DNA of 64,000 bases from Kibdelosporangium sp. MJ126-NF4 (GCF_000826545.1 NZ_CDME01000002.1:558001-622000), one strand, 5' to 3'. Shown: positions 28,328-37,239, counted from the first letter of the stretch. Made by a program: numbers and translations. The notes: generated from the sequence alone by a model not told the origin.

Positions 28328-29190
28328 CCAAGCCGATTGTCGTCGGTGTCGACGGCTCCGACTCCGCTCAGCAGGCCGTCCGGTGGGCCGCCCAGGAGGC
28401 AGCACGGCGGAAGGCTCCGTTGCGACTGGTGCACGCGTGCCTGGTCGTCTCGGCGTACACCCCGGTGTCGTTGCCGAAGTCTGTGTCCGATGTCCTGGCC
28501 GACGAAGGCCGTAGGTGGCTTCGGCAGGCCTCGCGTGTCGCGTCCGAGGTGGCGCCGCGGGTCGAGGTGTCCCGGATGCTGGAGCACCGGGAACCGGCGA
28601 TCGCGTTGGTTGAGGAGTCCGGGTCGGCGCAGTTGATGGTGCTGGGCTCGCGTGGGCTGGGTGGCTTCACCGGTCTGCTGGTCGGGTCGGTGGCGACCAA
28701 GCTGGCCCAGCGGGGCGCCTGCCCGCTGGTGGTCGTCCGCGGCGAGGACGGGGACCGTACTGGGAAACCGGTGGTGGTTGGTGTCGACGGCTCGCCTGTG
28801 AGCGAGGCAGCGATCGGGTTCGGCTTCGAACAAGCCGCCCGGCTGGGTGTCTCGCTGGTCGCGGTGCACACCTGGAGCGACATGATCCCCGCTGCCGCGT
28901 TCGCGATCGTGCCACCGGCGATCGAGTGGCATCAGATTCAGATCGAGGAGTTGGAGCTTCTCTGTGAACGGCTTGCCGGTTGGCAGGAGAAGTACCCGGA
29001 CGTGCCCGTCGCCCGGATCGTCACCCGCGACCGCCCGGCACACAGCCTGCTCGAACAGGCACGTGACGCCCAGCTCGTGGTGGTCGGCTCCCGAGGCCGT
29101 GGCGGACTCACCGGTCTGCTGCTCGGCTCCACCAGCCAGGCGTTGCTGCACCACGCGCCGTGCCCGGTCGCGGTCATCCGGCCCGACTAG
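28324..29190 (+). CDS. Universal stress protein, tandem USP domains
   Basis: 288 residues; domains begin [19 protein letters not shown] and [14 protein letters not shown], nucleotide loops GSRGLGGFTGLLVGS and GSRGRGGLTGLLLGS. Very similar to the USP at 6197-7063 (for example both contain a WQEKYPDVPV-like segment), so one arose from the other by duplication. AAGGAG precedes the ATG. Its last 4 bases overlap the end of the convergent histidine kinase gene. Confidence 0.92.
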   Translation: MTKPIVVGVDGSDSAQQAVRWAAQEAARRKAPLRLVHACLVVSAYTPVSLPKSVSDVLADEGRRWLRQASRVASEVAPRVEVSRMLEHREPAIALVEESGSAQLMVLGSRGLGGFTGLLVGSVATKLAQRGACPLVVVRGEDGDRTGKPVVVGVDGSPVSEAAIGFGFEQAARLGVSLVAVHTWSDMIPAAAFAIVPPAIEWHQIQIEELELLCERLAGWQEKYPDVPVARIVTRDRPAHSLLEQARDAQLVVVGSRGRGGLTGLLLGSTSQALLHHAPCPVAVIRPD

Positions 29191-30917
29191 TCGCTCGTCG
29201 GCAGCGGGACTCCCCAGGTGATGGTGGTCCCGCTGTCCGGGGCGGTGTCGATATCGCAGGTGCCGCGCCAGCGGTTGGCCCGTTCGGCGATGTTGGCCAG
29301 GCCACTGCGTCGGTGTGGTTGCTCGGTGATGCCCTTGCCGTCGTCACGGACCACCAGCATGAGAGCCTCGCCGCCCCGGTCGACCTTGATCGTGACCAGG
29401 ACCGTGTTCGCGTCGGCGTGCCGGGCGGCGTTGGACAGCGTTTCCCGGAGGGTGGCCAGCACGTCGGGGCGCAGGTCGTCGGGCACGAGACTGTCCAGCG
29501 GGCCGTCCATGTTCACCGTCGGCTCGAAGCCAAGCGCCCCGGCGCCGTCCTGGATGACCCGCAGCAGTTCGCCGCGCAGGCTGACCGGCCCGGTGCCGGG
29601 TTCTTCCTGCAGGGAGAAGATGCTGCGGCGGATCTCCCGGATGGTCTGGTCGATCTCCTCGACGAACCCGGTCACGCGGCGGCCGACTTCCGGTTTGACG
29701 ACCAGCCGGGACAGGCCCTGCAGGCCGAGACCGATCGCGAACAGCCGTTGGATGACCTGGTCGTGCAGGTCGCGGGCGATCCGGTCACGGTCCTCGAACA
29801 CGACAAGCCGCTGCCGGTCCTCCTGGGCGCGGACGTACTCGATGGCCAGGGCCGCGTGGGTCGCGAACGTCTTCACCATCTGCAGGTCGCTGTCCAGGAA
29901 CGGCGCCTGCCCATGCCGATGGGCGATCATGAGCACGCCGAGCACGTTCTGACCGGCGGCCAATGGAACCAGCACCGCGGAACCGAGGCCGTCGAACACG
30001 TGTGGCGGGTCGAGAGCCCAGTCCGCCGCCGACAGGTTGTGCACGATGTGCGGCTCGCCCGTGGTGTACACCTCGCCGAGTTGGCTGCCGCTCACGTCGA
30101 TTTGCCTGCCCACCAGGTCGGCGGCAGCGTGGTCGACCACTTCGAACGTGAGCTGTTCACCGTCGTCGTCCGGCAGGGCGATCGCGGCGAACGCGGCACC
30201 GGAGACCTCGACGGCGCGGCGGGCGACCAGCGTGAGCGCTCCGGACGTGGTCTGCCCGGCCATGAGGGCGCTGTTGAGTTCGTTGGACGCGCGCAGCCAC
30301 GTCTCACGCTGCTGGCTTTGGGCGAACAGACGTGCGTTCTCGATCGCGATACCCGCGGCGGCGGCCAACGCGATGACGACGGTCTCGTCCTGTTCGGTGA
30401 ACTCGTTGCTGCCCTTCTTCTCAGTGAGGTACAGATTCCCGAACACCGCGCCGCGGACCCGGACCGGCACGCCGAGGAACGACCGCATCGGCGGGTGGTT
30501 GGGCGGGAACCCGTATGACTGCGGGTGTTCGTGCAGATCCGGAATCCGGATCGGCTCCGGGTGCTTGATCAGCAGGCCGAGGATGCCCTCGCCGTGCGGC
30601 AGGTCACCGATCAGGTCACGCTTCTGGTCGTCGATGCCGATGTAGATGAACTCCTGCAGGCTGGTGCCTTCCGGGGCCAGCACACCCATGGCCGCGTACC
30701 GGGCGCCGACCAGGTCGATGGACGACTGCACGATCCGGCGCAACACGTCCGGCAGCGAGAGATCGCTGGCCACCGAGACCACCGCGTCCAGCAAACGATG
30801 GATCCGGTCCTGGGATTCGAGGACCTCGGCAGCCCGGTCCATCAGCTCGCGCAACAGCGTGTCCAACCGCAACTGCTTCAGGTCGGGAAACGCCCGATCA
30901 CCAGAGTCCTCCTGCAC
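29187..30917 (-). CDS. devS: DosS/DevS-like GAF sensor histidine kinase
   Basis: 576 residues from the GTG at 30917 (AGGGAGG seven bases ahead), against 578 in M. tuberculosis DosS. GAF-A spans about 50-200, GAF-B about 210-362, then HisKA_3 with the phospho-acceptor His385 in RIARDLHDQVIQRLFAIGL, and an HATPase domain with DDGKGI and GLANIAERA. In GAF-A, His141 (FPPNHPPMR) aligns with the DosS heme ligand His149, and Tyr163 (GNLYLTEK) with the distal Tyr171, so heme-based sensing of O2, NO or CO is likely. The cognate response regulator is not in this window. A DosR-like box lies 164 bases upstream. The protein is cytoplasmic, with no membrane segments. Confidence 0.9.
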   Translation of the reverse strand: MQEDSGDRAFPDLKQLRLDTLLRELMDRAAEVLESQDRIHRLLDAVVSVASDLSLPDVLRRIVQSSIDLVGARYAAMGVLAPEGTSLQEFIYIGIDDQKRDLIGDLPHGEGILGLLIKHPEPIRIPDLHEHPQSYGFPPNHPPMRSFLGVPVRVRGAVFGNLYLTEKKGSNEFTEQDETVVIALAAAAGIAIENARLFAQSQQRETWLRASNELNSALMAGQTTSGALTLVARRAVEVSGAAFAAIALPDDDGEQLTFEVVDHAAADLVGRQIDVSGSQLGEVYTTGEPHIVHNLSAADWALDPPHVFDGLGSAVLVPLAAGQNVLGVLMIAHRHGQAPFLDSDLQMVKTFATHAALAIEYVRAQEDRQRLVVFEDRDRIARDLHDQVIQRLFAIGLGLQGLSRLVVKPEVGRRVTGFVEEIDQTIREIRRSIFSLQEEPGTGPVSLRGELLRVIQDGAGALGFEPTVNMDGPLDSLVPDDLRPDVLATLRETLSNAARHADANTVLVTIKVDRGGEALMLVVRDDGKGITEQPHRRSGLANIAERANRWRGTCDIDTAPDSGTTITWGVPLPTSD

Positions 30918-31080
30918 GGACAGCCTCCCTTCGCCCAGGCTGGAACACGTTGCCAACGCGAGGCTATCGCCCACGGCGACGGTTGGCGACCACCGGACGC
31001 GCACAGTGACGCGGCGTTCTCCGCCGAATCCGGCGTCCGATGCCGCTGTTCGATCGACGGCCTGATGCCCCCGGTCGACT

Positions 31081-31094
31081 GGGTCTTTGGCCCC
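31081..31094. promoter_or_regulatory. DosR/DevR-like box (GGGTCTTTGGCCCC)
   Basis: Lies in the divergent region between the sensor kinase and the CBS-BON gene, 56 bases before the latter. Confidence 0.65.
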
Positions 31095-31149
31095 TATCAG
31101 CACCGGACGCTCGAGACGACATTGGGATCACATCACCGAGGAGGTTCTG

Positions 31150-31821
31150 ATGCACAACCCCACCGTCGCCAGTGTGATGACGAAAGACGTGGTCACGGTC
31201 ACCCCGGACACCGAGTTCAAGCAGATCGTCAACCTGCTGGCCACCGGGCAGATCAGCGCGGTTGCCGTCCTCGCGAAGGACGGCTTCCCGGTTGGTGTCG
31301 TGTCCGAGGCCGATCTGCTGCACAAGCAGGAGAACGAGGGAGCCGAACCCGGACACCACAGCTTCACCGGCAGGCAGGCGAGGAGATGGCAGCGCAAGGC
31401 GGCCGCGCTGCGGGCGAAGGACTTGATGAGCACGCCGGTGTACACCGCCCGCCCTGATGACACCCTCAGCGCCGCGGCGCGGGAGCTCGCTCGTCGAGGC
31501 GTGCGGCGACTGTTCGTTGTGGATGATCACAAGCTGGTCGGTGTGGTGTCGCGCCGCGACCTGTTGAGCGTCTTCCGTCGGTCCGACCATGACATCCGCG
31601 ACGAGATCGTGCAGGAGATCCTCGTGCGCACGCTGTGGGCCGACCCGGAGTCGGTCAGCGTGACCGTCGAGGACGGTGTGGTGACCATGCTCGGCCGTCT
31701 GGAGCGCAAGTGCGCGGTCGAGATCGCCGGTCGGCTGGTCCCCAAGATTCCCGGCGTGATCGAGGTCCACAACGGAATGGACTACACGTGGAACGACATG
31801 CCGGAGCGGACACACCCGTGA
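31150..31821 (+). CDS. CBS-pair plus BON-domain protein
   Basis: 223 residues: CBS1 (VASVMTKDVVTVTPDTEFKQ, VGVVSEADLL), CBS2 (AKDLMSTPVYTARPDDTLSA, LVGVVSRRDLLSVF) and a C-terminal BON domain (LWADPESVSVTVEDGVVTML to EVHNGMDYTW). CBS-BON proteins are common in actinobacterial dormancy regulons; the CBS part probably binds adenine nucleotides and the BON part may bind lipid or membrane. The ATG at 31150 has GAGGAGG seven bases ahead; an in-frame start further upstream would cross the regulatory box. Confidence 0.9.
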   Translation: MHNPTVASVMTKDVVTVTPDTEFKQIVNLLATGQISAVAVLAKDGFPVGVVSEADLLHKQENEGAEPGHHSFTGRQARRWQRKAAALRAKDLMSTPVYTARPDDTLSAAARELARRGVRRLFVVDDHKLVGVVSRRDLLSVFRRSDHDIRDEIVQEILVRTLWADPESVSVTVEDGVVTMLGRLERKCAVEIAGRLVPKIPGVIEVHNGMDYTWNDMPERTHP

Positions 31822-31944
31822 GCGACTCGATCACATTTCTCGGCGGCACCGGCACCGTGACCGGCAGAGTAAAAGGCCACTTGGTCGCCGCACCTGTCAC
31901 ACGGCAGTCTGGAGAGGGCAGGGTGCAGCTTCGGTTGCGAAATA

Positions 31945-31976
31945 TCGGGTGTGGCGCGGCCCCGCGCCACACCCGA
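31945..31976. terminator. Bidirectional terminator between convergent CBS-BON genes
   Basis: A perfect 15-bp GC-rich stem (31945-31959 with 31962-31976, CC loop) followed by ATTT on the plus strand. It lies between two convergent genes. Confidence 0.85.
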
Positions 31977-31983
31977 ATTTGAT

Positions 31984-32682
31984 TCACCACAGGTCGCGTA
32001 GTTGGGTTCCGTCCACCGGGTCGACCAGCCGGAGGCCCTCATCGTCACTCTCGTAGGTCAGTTCGTTGACCACGTCGACGACTCCGTCGACCGCGTGGGT
32101 GAGCGACTCGATGACCGTCACCATGCTCTTGCGCTCCAGCCGCCCGGACAGTCTGACCACGCCGTCGGTGACGGCCACATCGACCTGTGCCGGGTTGATC
32201 GACATGGTGCGCAACAACACCTCATGCTCGACCTCGCCGGCGATGTCGGGGTCCGGGCGGAGGAAGGCACTGAGCACGTCGCGGCGGCTGACGATGCCCA
32301 GCAGCCTGCCGACCGAATCGACCACGGGAAGTCGTTTGTAGCCGTGTCGGGCCAGCAGTGTCGCTGCTTTGCGCACCGGTGTGTTCGGCGCGGTGGTCAC
32401 CGCGGGCTTGGACATCAGGTCACGGGCCACTGTCGCCTCGGCTTTCCTGGCCATGGCCGGATGCAAGGCGTCGTGCCAGTGCTCGTGCTTTCCCGCGCTG
32501 CCCTCGTTGAACAGCAGGTCGCCTTCGGAGACCACACCGACGACCACGCCGGTCGGGCTGAGCACCGGCAGTCCGCTGATTCCGCTGTTGACGAGCTTGG
32601 CCGCGATTTCCTTGTACGGTGTGCCCTCGCGGACTGTGGTGACATTCCGTGTCATCACGTCCTGGACCTTGAGCGTTCTCAT
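31984..32682 (-). CDS. CBS-pair plus BON-domain protein 2
   Basis: 232 residues: VQDVMTRNVTTVREGTPYKE, VGVVSEGDLLFNE, ARDLMSKPAVTTAPNTPVRK, GIVSRRDVLSAFLRPD, and a BON domain (VDVAVTDGVVRLSGRLERKS). A paralogue of the convergent gene at 31150. Last gene of a minus-strand set running oxidoreductase, flavodoxin, hibernation-factor remnant, CBS-BON. The remnant at 8727-8869 derives from a close relative of this gene. Confidence 0.9.
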   Translation of the reverse strand: MRTLKVQDVMTRNVTTVREGTPYKEIAAKLVNSGISGLPVLSPTGVVVGVVSEGDLLFNEGSAGKHEHWHDALHPAMARKAEATVARDLMSKPAVTTAPNTPVRKAATLLARHGYKRLPVVDSVGRLLGIVSRRDVLSAFLRPDPDIAGEVEHEVLLRTMSINPAQVDVAVTDGVVRLSGRLERKSMVTVIESLTHAVDGVVDVVNELTYESDDEGLRLVDPVDGTQLRDLW

Positions 32683-32695
32683 GACTGACCCTCCG

Positions 32696-32996
32696 TTACA
32701 ACCGGCCGAGCAGGCTGCGGAGTTTGTCCTGCAGCAGATCGATGGCTTCGGTGGCTGTCCGGCCGACCGAGTGCGAGATCACGAGTTTGCCGCCGACATT
32801 CATGTTCGCGTGTGCCACGACATCCTGCTGGTTGCCGTGACCGGCTGTCACCAGCCTGACTCTGACGGACAGAATCGGCCTGCGCGCGTATCTCACCAGG
32901 TGCAGGACCTTGTCCCTAGTCCGCGGTTTCGGCGGGAATGTCGTTGGCCAGTTCGATCCGGACGTTCGGCTGCTGGTCAATCTTGTCGTGGTGCAT
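32696..32996 (-). pseudogene. HPF/RafH-like ribosome hibernation gene, frameshifted
   Basis: From the ATG at 32996 (GAGGAAGG seven bases ahead) the product reads MHHDKIDQQPNVRIELANDI, PAETAD and then TAG. In another frame the family continues immediately: RDKVLHLVRYARRPILSVRV, VAHANMNVGGKLVISHSVG, ATEAIDLLQDKLRSLLGRL. Together these are a complete S30AE/HPF N-terminal domain with two or five bases missing at 32914-32918. Small HPF-domain proteins (for example Rv0079) belong to the DosR regulon. Sequencing error, recent mutation or recoding are all possible. The rest of the sequence is well preserved, so the break is young. Confidence 0.72.
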
Positions 32997-33501
32997 GAAT
33001 GCCTTCCTCGTGCAGTGAACGAGCGACCTCTGCGGCCCACTCGCGGATCTTGTCCCAGTCCCGGCAGTCCCCGGCCAGTGGGCCCTTGGCCATCCGGGCG
33101 GCCATGAAGCCGCGTGCGGTGGCGGGTTCGATCCGGCCCGCGAAGGTGACCGGCTCAGTGGCGCCCATGGTGGCGACAAGGCGGGCCACCGCGGCCGGTG
33201 TCTTCTGGGGCTGGTCCGCGTTCTCGCCAATTGGGCCACTGTGGAACAACCAGACCGGGCGGACGGCGAGGTCCTTGTGAAATCGCCGTAGGAACGCCAC
33301 AGCTTCCCGGCGCCACCGGAACATGTACAACGCACTGCCGACTACGACGGCGTCGTAGTAGCCGACATCGACGACATCCTCGACGGGCAGGACAGTGACC
33401 TCGTCGCCGCCAGAGGCGATTCGCGTGCCGATCGCCTCGGCGATCTCGCGTGTTGATCCCATTTTGGTGGCGTACGCGACCAGAACCTTCGAGATGGTCA
33501 T
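32977..33501 (-). CDS. Flavodoxin-domain protein (protoporphyrinogen oxidase HemG-like)
   Basis: 174 residues: VLVAYATKMGSTREIAEAIG is the FMN phosphate-binding loop, VVVGSALYMFRWRREAVAFL the second flavin loop, and FHKDLAVRPVWLFHSGPIG follows. It belongs to the flavodoxin_5 group that includes HemG, though a pure electron carrier is equally possible. GGAGG precedes a double ATG (33504 and 33501); the second has the better spacing. Downstream of an NAD(P)H-type oxidoreductase on the same strand, its likely electron partner. Confidence 0.82.
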   Translation of the reverse strand: MTISKVLVAYATKMGSTREIAEAIGTRIASGGDEVTVLPVEDVVDVGYYDAVVVGSALYMFRWRREAVAFLRRFHKDLAVRPVWLFHSGPIGENADQPQKTPAAVARLVATMGATEPVTFAGRIEPATARGFMAARMAKGPLAGDCRDWDKIREWAAEVARSLHEEGIHAPRQD

Positions 33502-33564
33502 CATTCCTCCGCTCGGCTCGTGACTCAAGGTTTTCCCAGCGCCGCAGTGCCTTCCAGATCCTTG

Positions 33565-34827
33565 TCACTGTGCGAGCAAACGTGAACCCACGTGGAGACC
33601 CGCTCCCATCACCCGCCAGCCGTTGCCTGCGTGGAAAGGCTTGCCGTGGCGGAACCGGTGGGGCAGATAGAGGCCCAGTACCTTCTTGCCCAGCCGCCAG
33701 GTCGCACCGGTGCCGACCCGGTACTCCCCGGCCACGTCGAGGTCGACCGTGACCGGGCTTGCCGGATCGTCGGTCAGCCGCAACGGCACCTGGGCGAACG
33801 TCGCCTTGTCGAACATCTCCATCACGCACATGCTGGTCGGCTCGAAAAGGCCCTGCGGCGCGTGGTTGGTGATGTCCGCGACGATCTTGTTGGCCACCGC
33901 GTCCGCCTGCAGCAGGGCCAGGAACGCCTGCTTGACCGGGAAGTCACCGGCGTCGCCGGGGGCGAAGATCTCCGGGTGTCCGACCACGGCACGGGTTTCC
34001 GGCTCGCAGGTGAGGAACCCGCGGTCGTCGGCGGGCAGCCCGTCGTACCGCATCCCCGCGACGTAGGGCGGGAACGTGATCAGAACGTCGAACTCACGGG
34101 TCGCGCCGTCCGAATAGGCCACATCCGTCTCGGTCACCTTGTCGGGAGTGATGGCGGTGTGCCCGGTGATCGAGCGAGTGGCGAACTCCTCGGTGACGAC
34201 CTCGTGCAGCTTCGGGCCGAAGGCCTGGACGAACGACTGTTCGTAGGTCGTGAAGGTGATCTCGACCTGGTGGCGGACGTCCTTGCGGCGCAGCCAGGTG
34301 TCGAGCATGAAGGCGATCTCGTACAGCGGGCCCGCGCACTTGTTGCCCGGCGGCACCAGGAACAGCACCTTCTGCGGATGGCCGTGCCGTGCGTTCTGAG
34401 CGACCCACTGCAGATCCTCGCCGAGTTGGTGCATCTGCCCCGGCGTCCAGATCTGGCGGCCGTGGTCACGCAGTCCGGGGATCTCGTCGACGGCCATGCC
34501 CGCGCCGGTGGCGATGACCAGTTTGTCGTAGTGGATCGGCAGTCCGCGACCGGTGTGCACGACACCGCGCGTGGCGTCGATGCCGTCGACACGACCGATG
34601 CGGTGATGGATGGACTGGTAGTCAAAAGCTTTGCGCAGCGGCACATGCAGCGGCTTCTCCGCCGCGCCGAACGGCAGGTAGATCGTGTTGGGCTTGAACA
34701 GGAAATCATCCCTGTCGGAGACGACAGTGATAGCGGCGTCCACCTTGTCCAGTTTGGTGCGGAGCAGGAACGCGGTCTCCAGACCGGCGAAGCCACTGCC
34801 GAGGATGACCACTCGTGGCGCGGGCAT
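33565..34827 (-). CDS. FAD-dependent oxidoreductase, sulfide:quinone reductase-like
   Basis: 420 residues. VVILGSGFAGLETAFLLRTK binds FAD, VIATGAGMAV is the ATG motif and IFAPGDAGDFPVKQ the second FAD contact. GNKCAGPLYE carries a redox-type cysteine in the position seen in sulfide:quinone reductases; the usual second and third cysteines are not evident, so the substrate remains uncertain. The amphipathic C-terminus (LGLYLPHRFRHGKP) would fit membrane attachment. A box 88 bases upstream is shared with the divergent DUF4389 gene. Confidence 0.85.
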   Translation of the reverse strand: MPAPRVVILGSGFAGLETAFLLRTKLDKVDAAITVVSDRDDFLFKPNTIYLPFGAAEKPLHVPLRKAFDYQSIHHRIGRVDGIDATRGVVHTGRGLPIHYDKLVIATGAGMAVDEIPGLRDHGRQIWTPGQMHQLGEDLQWVAQNARHGHPQKVLFLVPPGNKCAGPLYEIAFMLDTWLRRKDVRHQVEITFTTYEQSFVQAFGPKLHEVVTEEFATRSITGHTAITPDKVTETDVAYSDGATREFDVLITFPPYVAGMRYDGLPADDRGFLTCEPETRAVVGHPEIFAPGDAGDFPVKQAFLALLQADAVANKIVADITNHAPQGLFEPTSMCVMEMFDKATFAQVPLRLTDDPASPVTVDLDVAGEYRVGTGATWRLGKKVLGLYLPHRFRHGKPFHAGNGWRVMGAGLHVGSRLLAQ

Positions 34828-34914
34828 CGCGCCTCCTTTCGGGTAGTCGGTCGTCAGCGTTCACCGTCCTGCTCACCGGCTGATCGCGTCAGGGCCGAGT
34901 GCACTGCCGATTCC

Positions 34915-34928
34915 GGGACTTTCGCCCG
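34915..34928. promoter_or_regulatory. DosR/DevR-like box (GGGACTTTCGCCCG)
   Basis: Lies between divergent genes, 88 bases from the oxidoreductase and 70 from the DUF4389 gene. Confidence 0.6.
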
Positions 34929-34997
34929 TGTCGGCGCGAATGGGCCTGGACGACAGTGAGGCCATAACCCGATTGCCGACACAAGGAGGCGCCCACG

Positions 34998-35714
34998 ATG
35001 GCGTCGACATACCCGGTCCGGCTCGAAGGACGGCCGGACGCCGAGCTGAGCCAATGGCTCTGGCTGGTGAAATGGTTCCTGGTGATCCCACACCTGATCG
35101 TGCTGACGTTCCTGTGGATCGCGTTCTGGGTGCTGACGGTCTTCGTGTTCTTCGCGATTCTCATCACGGCGCGGTACCCGCGAGGCGTTTTCGACTTCAA
35201 CGTGGGGGTGATGCGGTGGACATGGCGGGTGGCTTTCTACGCGTACGGAGCACTCGGCACCGACCGCTACCCGCCGTTCAGCCTCGGTGAGGTGCCGGAC
35301 TATCCGGCGACACTGCACGTCGACTACCCCGAACGGTTGTCGCGTGGCCTTGTCCTGATCAAGTCCTGGCTGCTGGCCATCCCGCACTACCTGATCATCG
35401 GCTTCTTCCTCGGCGGCGCGGGCTATCTCGGCTGGCGATGGGGTGGGACCGTGCTGCTTGGCGGCAGCGGCTTGATCACACTGCTTGTCCTGATCGGCGG
35501 GGTCGTCCTGCTGTTCACCCGCAAGTTCCCGCCTGGGATAAGGGACTTCGTGCTCGGTATGGACCGCTGGGTCGTGCGAGTTGGCGCCTACGCGATGCTG
35601 ATGACCGACAAGTACCCGCCGTTCCGGCTCGACACCGGTTCGGGCGAGGCCGCCACCGTTGTGGAGGACTCAGCCACCGCCGCAGCACGCCAGCCCGCTC
35701 GCCCGGTCGTGTGA
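34998..35714 (+). CDS. DUF4389 integral membrane protein
   Basis: 238 residues with at least four membrane segments (WLVKWFLVIPHLIVLTFLW and following; SWLLAIPHYLIIGFFLGGA; TLLVLIGGVVLLFT). The internal repeat of IPH...W and DRYPPFSL / DKYPPFRL shows two similar halves, as in the DUF4389 family. Function unknown; actinobacterial members often occur in redox-stress clusters. AAGGAGG lies ten bases before the ATG. Confidence 0.85.
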   Translation: MASTYPVRLEGRPDAELSQWLWLVKWFLVIPHLIVLTFLWIAFWVLTVFVFFAILITARYPRGVFDFNVGVMRWTWRVAFYAYGALGTDRYPPFSLGEVPDYPATLHVDYPERLSRGLVLIKSWLLAIPHYLIIGFFLGGAGYLGWRWGGTVLLGGSGLITLLVLIGGVVLLFTRKFPPGIRDFVLGMDRWVVRVGAYAMLMTDKYPPFRLDTGSGEAATVVEDSATAAARQPARPVV

Positions 35715-36093
35715 CCGGGGTGGTGCTCGGCGTCCCGGCTGTGTACGGCCAGGGATGGACTCAGTGTTGCCCGCGCCATCTGAACCGCAGTCCTTCTGGT
35801 ACGGCTCCACGAGCAGGGTTGTCCGTGGCGATCCGGACTCGCGTCCAGTGGGCTGTACACGACACGCACGTCCGATGATCGTCCAGGGTTGGGTGGCTGT
35901 GTCCAGGATTCGGCCGGGTATGCCGAGGCACTTGTCGATCTCACCACCTTCGTCGTTCCACGACCATGGCAGAGCCTTGGGCACGGTCACATGGGCCGTT
36001 GGGCCTTACCGCGTCGGGTAGCTCGGCTCTGTCCGGTGCATGAGGGCGATGGTCATCTGGGGACACCGAGATTGGCCGACGAGAGGAGTCAGG
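35715..36093. other. Intergenic region before hsp20
   Basis: No convincing gene. It holds the DosR-like box at 35993. On the minus strand a frame from the GTG at 35990 to 35670 begins TVPKALPWSWNDEGGEIDKC and has some protein character, but third-position GC is lower than in the neighbours and there is no ribosome site. I rate it as doubtful. Confidence 0.4.
35993..36006. promoter_or_regulatory. DosR/DevR-like box (GGGCCGTTGGGCCT)
   Basis: Lies 88 bases before the hsp20 start. Confidence 0.6.
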
Positions 36094-36516
36094 ATGTCAG
36101 TACTGGCACGCAGAGGTGGAGCGGCCGTGTTTCCCGACGTGTTCGATCTGTTCGACGCGGCGTGGCCGTTCTCGGGCAGGCACCCGATGCACATCGAGGA
36201 GTACGTGACCGACCAGACCTACGTTGTCCGCGCCGAGTTGCCAGGATTGGACCCGGACAAGGACATCGTGGTCAGCGCCTCGGAAGGGCACCTGCTGATC
36301 AACGCGGAGAGGCAGCAGGTCAAGCGCGGGAACCAGCGCTCGGAGTTCCGGTACGGGGCGTTCGAGCGGGCAATCGCCCTGCCGGTCGGCGCCGACGTGA
36401 CCGCTGTCGACGCCACCTACGACGCGGGCGTGCTGGAGATCCGTGTGCCGCTTCGCAAGGCCGCGCAACAGCACCGCGTGCGGATCACCCCGAACGGGAA
36501 GGAAGCGAAGGAGTGA
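36094..36516 (+). CDS. Hsp20/alpha-crystallin small heat-shock protein
   Basis: 140 residues. The crystallin domain runs from about 30 to 125 (YVVRAELPGLDPDKDIVVSA, FRYGAFERAIALPVGAD, YDAGVLEIRVPL). An ATP-independent holdase; HspX (Rv2031c) is its counterpart in the DosR regulon. The ATG at 36094 has GAGAGGAGTCAGG upstream. No IxI motif is evident in the basic C-terminal tail (QQHRVRITPNGKE). Confidence 0.9.
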   Translation: MSVLARRGGAAVFPDVFDLFDAAWPFSGRHPMHIEEYVTDQTYVVRAELPGLDPDKDIVVSASEGHLLINAERQQVKRGNQRSEFRYGAFERAIALPVGADVTAVDATYDAGVLEIRVPLRKAAQQHRVRITPNGKEAKE

Positions 36517-36611
36517 AGAGGTGACGTGTTCGAGGCGTGAGGCGACCGGCGCCGCACGCCTCGGTCCTGTCATCCGCAGCGGCCAGGCTGGCCTTGCACG
36601 ACCGGATGATC

Positions 36612-36625
36612 TGGCCGGGCGGCCC
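36612..36625. promoter_or_regulatory. Weak DosR/DevR-like box (TGGCCGGGCGGCCC)
   Basis: Lies 47 bases before the Rv1733c-like gene. Two deviations from consensus in GC-rich sequence, so chance is not excluded. Confidence 0.35.
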
Positions 36626-36672
36626 TGGCTTCTGCGGTTTCTGTCAGGCACACCCGGAGTTGGGAGGACGAC

Positions 36673-37239
36673 ATGACGCGGCTGACAAAGTGGTTGCGAC
36701 TGCTGGGTTTCGCCCGCGGACCGCTGAGTCGGCGGTCGGACCGCGCCCAGCGGGCGTTGGTCATCACAACTGTCGTCGCGGCGCTCGTGGCCATTCCGGT
36801 AGCGGCAGACGCCGCCGGGGGTGTGAAGGCAGATCCTGTGGTCGCGACGCGTCAAACCACCGCGATCCTGAGCGAGGACGCACACATACCGACGGCGAAC
36901 AGCGAGTACGGGCCGGTCGACGGCACGAAGGTGAAAGCCGGATGGAAAACACCGCAGGGTACTTACCGGTCCGGCGACGTCAAGGTCACGGTGGAACTCA
37001 AGGCGGGCGAGGCAGTTCCGATCTGGACGGACGATGCGGGCAACGTGGTCGACGGACCGCGGACGTCCGGACAACAGGTGATGCAGATGATCTTCGCCGC
37101 CGGATTGGCTGTCCTCGGGTGGTTCGCCGGGGTGCTGGTGTGCTATCTGCTCGTCGCGTGGTTGCTTTTCCGGCGTCAGGTCGTGAAGTGGGCTGATGCC
37201 TGGGAGCGGGCCGACCGTGACTGGCGGCGGACCGTGTGA
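36673..37239 (+). CDS. Two-TM membrane protein, Rv1733c-like
   Basis: 188 residues: cytoplasmic basic N-terminus, a membrane segment around 27-48 (ALVITTVVAALVAIPVAADA), an extracytoplasmic domain of about 80 residues (WKTPQGTYRSGDVKVTVEL, VPIWTDDAGNVVDGP), a second segment (AAGLAVLGWFAGVLVCYLLV) and a short basic tail. The layout and the PIWTD-NxVDGP motif match mycobacterial Rv1733c, a DosR-induced membrane antigen of unknown function. Confidence 0.82.
   Translation: MTRLTKWLRLLGFARGPLSRRSDRAQRALVITTVVAALVAIPVAADAAGGVKADPVVATRQTTAILSEDAHIPTANSEYGPVDGTKVKAGWKTPQGTYRSGDVKVTVELKAGEAVPIWTDDAGNVVDGPRTSGQQVMQMIFAAGLAVLGWFAGVLVCYLLVAWLLFRRQVVKWADAWERADRDWRRTV

Noticed and set aside
35670..35990. 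Minus-strand ORF starting TVPKALPWSWNDEGG
   Set aside because: No ribosome site, lower third-position GC and a DosR-like box immediately at its start; kept only as a doubtful note in the intergenic entry.
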